Positions 48,594 to 58,919 of a stretch of 64,000 nucleotides of DNA are shown here, in pieces (positions within the stretch are counted from its first letter, which is position 1; each line of letters begins with the position of its first letter). Below the pieces are notes generated by a model, which saw only the letters and a list, made by a program, of their open reading frames with translations, was not told the DNA's origin and searched no databases. The stretch is from positions 60,231,821 to 60,295,820 of the forward strand of contig NC_083346.1 in the NCBI RefSeq assembly GCF_019175385.1. Direction: 5' to 3'. Source of the DNA: Lycium barbarum. Its lineage: Eukaryota; Streptophyta; Magnoliopsida; Solanales; Solanaceae. The position numbers were made by a program, and so were the translations under genes.

Positions 48594-51021
48594 TGTCATG
48601 ACCCGGCTAGGGGGCCGCGACGAGCACCCGGTGCTACCCCGCCCGGGCACCCCCTTATCGTACATAACATAACATCTAGGTGAACCATAAGTCAATTCGT
48701 GCTTTTCTTATCGTTAATCATACTGATCCCATTAGACGACCATCATCATTTAACATATGATAGGCATCTATGCCACATCATAAGTACAAGGCCGACGAGG
48801 CCAACAAAAGATATACAAAACATGGGCCGACATGGCCGAACATCTCTACCCACATACACATGACTACGAGCCTCTAAGAGTATAACATATCGTATGAGCG
48901 GGACAGGACCCCGCTATGCCCATAATTATATACACAAAAGAATAATTACCCAAAAGCTACGGCTCTGAAAGAAAAGGAGCTCTGCTATGCAATCTCTGAA
49001 TAAACAGCTATAGATCAAGTCTGTCTCCCTGTGCACCTGCGGGCATGACGCAGCGTCCACAAACTAAAGGACGTCAGTACGAAGAATGTACTGAGTATGT
49101 AAAGCATGATCAACATCAATATAGAAACATAATAGATATCATATGAAAATAGCATAGGAGGGGAGACAGTAATATCATCATCATCATGTCGCTTACTTGC
49201 ATACATCATCGTTCGTATCCCATAATAATACTCGTACCATACTTGTGCTCATATTCGTATACATGTCCTTATTCGTATCCTTATACGTAGTCTTATCACA
49301 TTCATATTCATATTATATGCATAGTCATTTCATATATATAGCATTTACATAGCATACCCGACCTCATAGGATCGGTGTCTTATACATGCTTGGCCAACCA
49401 AGGCTCAAGGTCAGACATACCTGGCCCTACCAAGGCATCAGGGTTATCCGTACCATCTGCAGAGGTGTGCGTGCGTTTCGTAATCGTATACATACATTAT
49501 ACATAGTCAAATACATATAGTCTTACCCGGCATCATAAGCTCGGGGCCTTATCATAGCCCTTCATAGGCATACATATACATATATCGTAGCTCGTAAGCA
49601 TCTCTAGTCTCATTTTACTCTCATCATCATTACTATCCTCATCATTATCGTTACATTTACATTATAGACTTACTCGTCATACGAGGAACGTAGTATAATC
49701 ATAGTACATATCAAGGGTCGTGAGCTTATGAGCTCGGAATGTCAACCATGTGAAGACAACATACTCATATAGGGGAATTTAGGAATTTGGCCAAAAACCA
49801 TGCCTTATGAAAGAAGGGTTAGCCTTACATACCATTCCGTCGAACTATTCTACACTTGCACGTTCCCTTCCAATGCTAGCGTTTATACCTTCATTAATAT
49901 CATAACAATGGCCATTAGTCATTCACATTATCCACATTATTTAGATTCCTCAATTTGCTTCTAATTCACCCACATTCATGGTCATTACACCCATCATCGT
50001 CCATTCGTCTAAAGTGTTTAGTTCATGATCTTAATACCATTTATAACACATTCATATCACAACACAACAACATTCATAACTCAATTCAAACTATTTCTCA
50101 AAATGTCACTATTCATCATTCATGACCTAGTTGATCACATTTTCTACAACCCATGTATTTTAATTCTCCAATACCGTAAACATCTTGTAAAAATTATGAA
50201 TCTTACCTTAGAAGTTGTAGGAGCAAGCTTTGGTTGATAATATTCTTCTTTGAGCAAAACCCTAGTTTTTCTCCATTTGGATTTCTTGACTTGGATGATC
50301 CTTGATGATTCCCTTATCCTTGATTCACTTGTCTTAATGTTATTGGTGGCTTATAATCCTTGAAAACGCATATGATAAATGTAGAGAGAAGTTTTAGAGA
50401 GAAGTGGTGTAATGTGGAAATGAAATAAGACAAGTCTTGATCCTCGTATTTAATGAATTGGACAATCTGTGCTGGGTGAACAGTGGTCGTCCATGGATGT
50501 TTATGGTCCGTATTCCACTTTACGGACCGCCCCTCGTGGTCGTCTTTAAGCTTAAGCAGGACCAGAGTCTTTGGCCTGCATGCATGGTGATTTACGACCA
50601 TGGTTTACGGGCCGTAAATCACTTTACGGTCCGTCCACCAGGTCGTATTATACCTCTTCCTCAGCTGGCAGAGAGTTGAAGTTTGGCATGCCAGTTTACG
50701 ACTTGGCGGTTTACGGACCATATACCAGTTTACGGTCCGTATTTGCACTTTACGACCACTGGCAGAAGGCTGAAGCTTTTGCATGGCAGTTTACGACTGC
50801 CAGTTTACGGACCGTGTTGCACTTTACGGTCCGTATTTTGCAATATACGACCACTGGGCAGTTTTGCCAACTTTCAATTTTTCTCATTTCTCGACTTTTC
50901 ATTCTAATCATCCACATCCCTTCACATACATTTCCCATGAAACATTATACACTCGTACTCCTCGCACACATCATTAGTTCATTTACTTGAGTACCAACGG
51001 GAAATTTTCCGAGGTGTAACA
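48594..51021 (-). repeat. 3' LTR of element E
   Basis: 2428 bp. On the minus strand TGTTACACCTCGG to GGGTCATGACA. Mid-LTR hairpin block at 49034-49099 and palindrome array at 50504-50852 (plus coordinates). Open frames of up to 139 codons inside it are not conserved coding sequence. Confidence 0.92.
50504..50852 (-). promoter_or_regulatory. Palindrome array, E 3' LTR
   Basis: At least seven TTTACGGNCCGTAAA-like palindromes separated by 20-60 bp, with repeated GGCAG / CTGCC words between them. The same array lies at 58137-58480 in the other LTR. Orientation relative to the element matches A and C (U3 side of the LTR). Confidence 0.65.
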
Positions 51022-51057
51022 TTCTACCCCCCTTAGGAACATTCGTCCTCGAATGTT
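51022..51057 (-). other. Polypurine tract and inverted repeat of element E
   Basis: On the minus strand: AACATTCGAGGACGAATGTT (51057-51038), then CCTAAGGGGGGTAGAA (51037-51022) up to the LTR. Confidence 0.85.
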
Positions 51058-51228
51058 AAAGGCTTGGGGAAATTCCATAAAAATTTCGCCAGAGCTTCCT
51101 CTGTAATGTGGCACTACCACCCTGTCACAGCAACCCACAATAACAATGACTCACAGGGCAACAATACAACAACACTAGAAATTTGGCCACACACGACCTG
51201 AATGTATAAAAGGGAAAACATGCATACC

Positions 51229-54200
51229 TTATGATTTTGACGTCTCATCTTGGACTTCTTCCAAGGGCTGAAATGAATGTGGGTATTTGTATCGCATATT
51301 CTCTTCCGCTTCCCATGTCATTTCCTCTCGATTGTTATTTCTCCACAGAACTTTAATTGAGGCCACTTCTTTGTTTCTAAGCCTCCGTACTTGCCTATCT
51401 AATATGGCAATGGGTATTTCATCAGAAGTTAACTTTTCTGTCACTTGAACATCATTCACTGGGACGATCCTTGTAGGATCTCCAACACACTTCTGAAGCA
51501 TCGAGACATGAAATACTTGATGGATTGACTCCAAATCTGGAGGTAGATCTAGCTCATAGGCCACTTTGCCTATTTTGCATATAATCTCATAGGGTCCGAT
51601 ATACCGGGGACTGAGCTTCCCCTTTTTGTCAAATCTCATAACGCCTTTCATTGGCGACACTTTCAAGAATACCCAATCCTTAACTTGGAACTCTAAGTCC
51701 CTTCGACGATTATCTGCATAGGACTTCTGGCGACTTTGAGCTGCTAACAATCGATCTTGTATAAGCTTGATTTTCTCTATTGCTTGCTGGACCAAATCTG
51801 GCCCTATCAACTTGTCTTCTCCAGTTTAAAACCACCCAATTGGGGATCTACACCTTCGCCCATATAGAGCCTCATACGGTGCCATTTGAATGTTAGAATG
51901 ATAACTGTTATTGTAAGCAAACTCAATGAGTGGCAAATGGTCATCCCAATTTCCTCCAAAATCTATCATACATGCCCGTAACATATCTTCAAGAGTCTGA
52001 ATAGTACGTTCAGCTTGCCCATCGGTCTGGGGGTGAAATGCCGTGCTTAGGCGCACTTGGGTCCCTAAACCTTCTTGGAAAGACCCCCAAAACTTGGCTG
52101 TAAACTGAGTTCCTCTATCGGAGATAATAGATACCGGAACGCCATAGAGTCTCACTATCTCTTTAAGATAAAGCTTTGCATAATCTTCTGCCACATAGGT
52201 CGTCCTGACCGGTAAGAAATGAGCTGACTTTGTGAGTCTATCCACGATCACCCATATGGAATCATTCTTACGTCGATAATGGGGTAACCCTGTAATGAAA
52301 TCCATATAATCACTTCCCACTTCCAAGTTGGGATTTCTATAGCTTGCAATAAGCCACCCGCCTTTTGGTGTTCTATCTTCACTTGTTGGCAATTAGGACA
52401 CTGAGCTACGAATTCCGCTACGTCTTTCTTCATCCCATTCCACCAATATATAGTCTTAAGATCATGATACATTTTCGTCGCTCCGGGGTGAACGGAGTAA
52501 CGGGAACAATGAGCTTCTCTCAAAATCTGATGGCGTAGACCTGCCACATCGGGAACACATAACCTGCCTCGACATCGGAGAACTCCGTCTTCCGAAATGT
52601 CAAACGATGACTCCTCCTTATGGGGGAGTGTATCTCTGTACTTCATTAGCATGGGATCCTCAAATTGTCTCTCTTTTACTTCCGCTACTAACGATGAAAC
52701 TGCTGAATTTTGAATGGTAGCTCCGCTGCTACCTGAGTCCACCACTCGGACTCCTAGGCTAGCTAACTGCTGAAGATCACGGGCCATCTCCTTCTTTTCT
52801 TGTCGTACATCACTTAGACTTCCCATCGACCTACGGCTAAGAGCATCAGCCACAACATTTGCCTTTCTGGGGTGGTACAGGATTTCAACATCATAGTCTT
52901 TTAGCAACTCTAGCCGTCGTTGTTGCCGCAAATTCAACTCGTTCTGCTTGAAGATGTACTGGAGACTCTTATGATCTGTATAAATATCTACGTGGACACC
53001 ATATAAGTAATGTCTCCATATCTTTAAAGCATGGACCACCGCGGTCAATTCTAAGTCATGGGTAGGATAATTCTGCTCATGTTTCTGTAATTGTCTAGAA
53101 GCATACGCAATCACCTTACCATTTTGCATCAATACACAGCCTAGCCCGACGCCTGAAGCATCACAATAAATGACATATCCTTCCAATCCCATTGGAAGTG
53201 TCAAGACTGGGGCTAAAGTCAGTCGGTCTTTCAACTCTTGGAAACTACGCTCGCAAGCATCTGTCCATTGAAACTTAGCTGACTTCTGAGTCAACTTGGT
53301 GAGCGGTGCAGAAATAGAAGAGAATCCCTTAACAAATCTTCTGTAATAACCTGCTAAGCCCAAAAAGCTACGAACCTCTGTAGGGGTCGTGGGCCTTGGC
53401 CAAGTCTTCACTGCCTCAATCTTTTGGCTATCCACTCGAATACCGTCGGCTGCAACAATGTGGCCCAGAAATGCCACTCAGTTCAACCAAAACTCGCATT
53501 TGGAAAACTTCGCGAATAACTCTCGAGTTCGAAGAACTCCAAGAACAATACGCAAGTGATCCGCATGTTCTGCCTCGGATCTAGAATACACAAGGATATC
53601 ATCGATGAATACAATCACGAATAGATCCAGAAAAGGCCTGAATACATTGTTCATTAAGTCCATAAACATTGCCGGTGCATTAGTTAGCCCAAACGACATT
53701 ACTCGGAACTCGAAATGGCCATATCTTGTTCTGAAAGCTGTCTTAGGGATATCTTTCTCCCTAACTCTTACTTGGTGATACCCGGACCTCAAATCAATCT
53801 TTGAAAACCATTTGGCACCTTGCAATTGATCAAATAACTCATCAATCCTCGGGAGGGGATACTTGTTCTTAATTGTCAATTTATTCAATTACCGATAATC
53901 AATGCACATTCTCAAAGAGCCATCCTTCTTCCGGACGAACAATACGGGTGCTCCCCACGAGGATGAACTAGGCCTAATGAAGCCTTTTTCAAGCAAGTCT
54001 TTTAATTGTTCCTTCAACTCTTTCAACTCTGCGGGTGCCATCCTATAGGGAGGAATAGATATGGGTTTAGTGTCTGGCAACACGTCAATAGCAAAATCAA
54101 TCTCCCGCTCAGGAGGAAGGCCTGGAAGCTCTTCTGGGAACACATCCGGAAATTCATTCACTACCGGAACTGACTGAAGAGTCGGCGACTCAGCTTCTAC

Positions 54201-55202
54201 ATCTTGAACTCGTACTAGGTGATAAATGCACTCTTTCGTGATTATCTTCCTTGCCTTTAGATAGGAAATAAACCTACCCTTTGGTAACGCCGTATTTCCT
54301 TTCCATTCTAAGACTGGTTCTCCCGGAAACTGGAAGCGAACCATTTTCATTCTACAATCAACATTGGCGTAGCAAGAAGCCAACCAATCCATGACCATAA
54401 TGACATCAAAATCTACCATCTTTAGTTCATGCAAGTCAGCTATAGTACGGTGGTCACATATCACGACTACACAATCTCTATACACTCGGCTAGCTATCAC
54501 CGATTCGCTAACGGGCGTAGACACCTCAAAAGGTTTGATAGACTCCGGCTCAATTATAAATCGACCCGCAATATATGGAGTAACATATGATAATGTGGAG
54601 CCCGGATCAATCAAAGCATATACATCATGAGAGAATACCGATAATATACCTGTGACCACGTCAGGAGAAAACTCAAGATCTTGGCGTCCAGCCAAAGCAT
54701 AAATACGGTGCTGAGAACCGCTAGTACTGGGAGCTCTCCCTCTGCCTTTACCATGGCCAGCTGGCGCATGTGAACCTGGCCCCGTAGGGCGTACAGATGC
54801 CGAAGATCCGGCTACCGACCCTGATGGCTGGGTCCTACCTCTACCATGTACTGAGGGGCAATCACGCATAATATGGCCTGGCCGACCACATGAATAGCAA
54901 TCATCTGAACCAAATCGGCATCGACCCCAATGCACCTTCCCACAATGGGAACACTGTGGTACGGGTGGCCTTGACTGGCCTAAATCACCTCTGAACTGAG
55001 GTCCTGTATAACTCGGACTCGGCCCTGAACGAGCAGATCTATCAAGGCCCTGGCCTGAAAACCGTGGAGGTGGACTGGTCATAGAATAGCCTGAATGGCT
55101 GGGAAGCTGCTGTCTGTGTCCACCCCTGGACTCGCTCCTCGAACCCGAAGGTCTGGCCCTCTTATTATTGCCCCTATCCTGCTCACGTTCATTTCTCCGC
55201 TG
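51229..55202 (-). pseudogene. pol: End of gag and pol of element E
   Basis: Continues the gag frame after the TAG at 55203. Zinc knuckle at about 54905-54860 (CYSCGRPGHIMRDC), protease DPGS at 54608-54597, RT with intact FIDD at 53609-53598, RNase H (DASG about 53160, HDLE about 53060, TDH about 52980, ADALSR about 52850). Integrase has CPNC about 52395, then the core with MDF, SDRGTQF and QAERT intact. The C-terminal chromodomain (VLWRNNN, MTWEAEE at about 51350-51300) ends at 51229. Breaks: TAA 53889-53891 in RT, TGA 53478-53480, one missing base near 52305 in the integrase core, TAA 51826-51828. All catalytic residues I can locate are present, unlike B and C. Confidence 0.93.
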
Positions 55203-56027
55203 CTATAGGTGTTCCTCTAATTCCTGAGCATGTGCCTGAATGCGTGCAATATCCATGCCATCCTGAAGGGATGCAGTTAAGCATTTATCCATCAAGTGTG
55301 GCCCTAGGCCTTTCACAAACCGGTGCACCCGATCACCCATATCCGCTACCATGGCCGAAGCATACCTAACCAAGGAATTGAAGCGGAGACTATACTCTGT
55401 AGCACTCATGCTACCTTGCCTCAGATTCAAGAATTTATCGGCCCTAGCTCGCCGAACTTCTGAAGACATGTAGTGACGGAGCAAAGCGTCGACAAACTCT
55501 TGCCACACCGGCGGAGGTGCATTGGCTCCCCGCGAAGCCATCCATACTGTATACCACTGGATCGAGATATCTCTCAATCTATAGAAAGATAGCTCTACCG
55601 ACTCAGTGTCTGAAGCATGTATCAACCAGAGCGTCCTTAACATACCATCAATAAAGTCCTGGGGATCCTCCTCCAGTTTCGACCCAAAGAATTTCGGGGG
55701 TTTCAAAGCAATGAAGTCACGGGCCCTTGCACTAACAGCCCTGTCACCTTGCCCTGCGCTTGGCCTCTGAGTCTGGGCCGCACCCAACTGAGTCAACAAA
55801 TTAATGGCCTCTCTCACGTCTTGGCCCGAAGCATTCGGTGGAGGAGCTGGAGCTGGGGCTGAGGCTCCCATGTGCTCCTCGGTAATAGGTACTGTCTGGG
55901 AGGACTGAGATTGAGCCGCACTCTGGGACTCATCTTCCCCTACTACCGGTGGCGGTGCTCTTTCAGCTCGCTTTTCTGCCACCGTCTTGCCCTTTTGGGC
56001 TGCTGTAGCCTTTTTCTTTTTAGGCAT
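55203..56027 (-). pseudogene. gag: gag of element E, ended by one stop
   Basis: Start at ATG 56027-56025 (MPKKKKATAAQKG), equivalent to the starts in A and B; an upstream in-frame ATG at 56060 is less likely. 274 codons: basic N-terminus, Ser/Gln/Pro-rich segment, Gag domain with RARADKFLNLRQG. The TAG at 55205-55203 lies between Gag domain and zinc knuckle; the frame continues unchanged after it. Element A has a TGA at nearly the same place. Confidence 0.9.
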
Positions 56028-56221
56028 CTCTGAAATACACAACACACGATTTAGGAACAAGAATTTCTTACATCATATCTCTATCGCACGATTCTTATGA
56101 AGAAAGAAGGTCATATATTCCTAAAATGTCTGCAGCTTCTCGTTTATAAGTGTGGCGCGCAACACACCCATAACTAAGACTCTACTAGACACGGCTCGTA
56201 GACACATCCTAGGACTGAACT

Positions 56222-56233
56222 GCTCTGATACCA
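56222..56233 (-). other. Primer-binding site of element E
   Basis: Minus strand TGGTATCAGAGC, four bases inside the 5' LTR. Shared leader block at 56175-56193. Confidence 0.9.
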
Positions 56234-56237
56234 CTTT

Positions 56238-58654
56238 TGTCACGACCCGGCTAGGGGGCCGCGACGAGCACCCAGTGCTACCCCACCCGGGCACCCCCTT
56301 ATCGTACATAACATAATATCTAGGTGAACCATAAGTCAATTCGTGCTTTTCTTATCGTTAATCATACTGATCCCATTAGACGACCATCATCATTTAACAT
56401 ATCATAGGCATCTATGCTACATCATAAGTACAAGGCCGACGAGGCCAACAAAAGATATACAAAACATGGGCCGACATGGCCGAACATCTCTACCCACATA
56501 CACATGACTATGAGCCTCTAAGAGTATGACATATCGTATGAGCGGGACAGGACCCCGCTATTCCCATAATTATATACACAAAAGAATAAGTACCCAAAAG
56601 CTACGGCTCCGAAAGAAAAGGAGTTCTGCTATGCAATCTCTAAATAAGTAGCTATAGATCAAGTCTGTCTCCCTGTGCACCTGCGGGCATGACGCAACGT
56701 CCACAAACTAAAGGACGTCAGTACGAAGAATGTAAAGCATGAGCAACATCAATATAGAAGCATAATAGATATCATATGAAAATAGCATAGGAGGAGAGAC
56801 AGTAATATCATCATCATCATGTCGCTTACTTGCATACATCGTCGTTCGTATCCCATAATAATACTCGTACCATACTTGTGCTCATATTCGTATACATGTC
56901 CTTATTCGTATCCTTATACGTAGTCTTATCACATTCATATTCATATTATATACATAGTCATTTCATATATATAGCATTTACATAGCATACCCGACCTCAT
57001 AGGATCGGTGTCTTATACATGCTTGGCCAACCAAGGCTCAAGGTCATACATACCTGGCCCTACCAAGGCATCAGGGTTATCCGTACCATCTGCAGATGTG
57101 TGCGCGCGTTTCGTAATCGTATACATACATTATACATAGTCATATACATAGAGTGTTACCCGGCATCATAAGGTCGGGGCCTTATCATAGCCCTTCATAG
57201 GCATACATATACATATATCGTAGCTCGTAAGCATCTCCAGTCTCATTTTACTCTCATCATCATTACTATCCTCATCATTATCGTTACATTTACATTATAG
57301 ACTTACTCGTCATACGAGGAACGTAGTATAATCATAGTACATATCAAGGGTCGTGAGCTTTTGAGCTCGGAATGTCAACCATGAGAAGACAACATACTCA
57401 TATAGGGGAATTTAGGAATTTGGCCAAGAACCATGCCTTATGAAAGAAGGGTTAGCCTTACATACCTTTCCGTCAAACTATTCTACACTTGCACGTTCCC
57501 TCCCAATGCTAGCGTTTATACCTTCATTAATATCATAACAATGGCCATTAGTCATTCACATTATCCACATTATCTAGATTCCTCAATTTTCCTCTAATTA
57601 ACCCACATTCATGGTCATTACACCCATCTTCTTCCATTCGTCTAAAGTGTTTAGTTCATGATCTTAAAACCATTTATAACACATTCATATCACAACACAA
57701 CAACATTCATAACTCAATTCAAACTATTTCTCAAAATGTCAATATTCATCATTCATGACCTAGTTGACCACATTTTCTACAACCCATGTATTTTAATTCT
57801 CTAATACCTTAAACATCTTGTAAAAATAATGAATCTTACCTTAGAAGTTGTAGGAGCAAGCTTTGGTTGATAATATTATTCTTTGAGCAAAACCCTAGTT
57901 TTTCTCCATTTGGATTTCTTAACTTGGATGATCCTTGATGATTCCCTTATCCTTGATTCAGTTGTCTTAATGTTATTGATGGCTTATAATCCTTAAATAC
58001 TCATATAATAAATGTAGAGAGAAGTTTTAGAGAGAAGTGGTGTAATGTGGAAATGAAATAAGACAAGTCTTGATCCTCATATTTAATGAATTGGAAAATC
58101 TATGCTGGGTGAACAGTGGTCGTCCATGGAGGTTTAAGGTCCGTATTCCACTTTACGGACCGTCCCTCGTGGTCGTCTTTAAGCTTAAGCAGGACAAGAG
58201 ACTTTGGCCTGCATGCATGGTGATTTACAACCATGGTTTACGGGCCGTAAATCACTTTACGGTCCGTCCACCAGGTCGTATTATACCTCTTCCTCAGCTG
58301 GCAGAGAGTTGAAGTTTGGCATGCCAGTTTACGACCTGGCAGTTTACGGACCGTATACCAGTTTACGGCCCGTATTTGCACTTTACGACCACTGGCAGAA
58401 GGCTGAAGCTTTTGCATGGCAGTTTACGACTGCCAGTTTACGGACTGTGTTGCACTTTACGGTCCGTATTTTGCAATATATGACCACTGGGCAGTTTTGC
58501 CAACTTTCAATTTTTCTCATTTCTCGACTTTTCATTCTAATCATCCACATCCCTTCACATACATTTCCCATGAAACATTATACACTCGCACTCCTCGCAC
58601 ACATCATTAGTTCATTTACTTGCGTACCAACGGGAAATTTTCCGAGGTGTAACA
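56238..58654 (-). repeat. 5' LTR of element E
   Basis: 2417 bp, partner of 48594-51021. It lacks 11 bases in the mid-LTR hairpin block (around 56731), removing one arm of the GTAC-TTC-GTAC palindrome that the other LTR keeps. Palindrome array at 58137-58480. Confidence 0.92.
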
Positions 58655-58864
58655 CGAACCAAGGACGTGGCTTCCGTCAAAGTATTATGGCGAAATAACA
58701 ATAGAGAAGAGATGACCTGGGAAGCCGAGGAGGAGATGAAGAACAAGTACCCTTACTTGTTCCCTACGCCTACAGGTAACTTAAACTCCTCACTTGATTA
58801 TATTGATTGCCCGATGAAACTATATGTTATAACAATAAGGGAGACTTCCCCAAAATTCTTATAA
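58655..58864 (+). pseudogene. pol: Chromodomain end of element B polyprotein
   Basis: Resumes the B frame after E: chromodomain with VLWRNNN and MTWEAEE, then a tail of about 40 residues to the stop at 58862-58864. No internal stop. The first five bases are the slightly mutated target-site copy. Confidence 0.9.
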
Positions 58865-58882
58865 AACCTTACGGGACCAATT

Positions 58883-58919
58883 CAACATTCGAGGACGAAT
58901 GTTCTAAATGGGGGAAGGA
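58883..58919 (+). other. Inverted repeat and polypurine tract of element B
   Basis: AACATTCGAGGACGAATGTT (58883-58902), then TGGGGGAAGGA (58909-58919) up to the LTR start. Confidence 0.85.

Larger units (their letters stand above)
48594..58654 (-). mobile_element. Element E: minus-strand Ty3/gypsy chromovirus, complete
   Basis: 10,061 bp uninterrupted. Left LTR 48594-51021 (3'), polypurine tract 51022-51037, polyprotein 56027-51229, primer-binding site 56222-56233, right LTR 56238-58654 (5'). Target-site duplication AGAAC at 48589-48593 against CGAAC at 58655-58659, one mismatch. The two LTRs are nearly identical by eye, differing by scattered substitutions and an 11-base gap, so it is among the youngest insertions here. 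It needs four stop removals and a frameshift repair to be open, so it is inactive. Inserted in the chromodomain part of B. Confidence 0.94.

Noticed and set aside
50571..50990. 139-codon open frame, repeated as 164 codons at 58204-58698
   Set aside because: Lies in both LTRs of E antisense to the element, and the longer version runs into B's chromodomain only by chance. It is made of the palindrome array.
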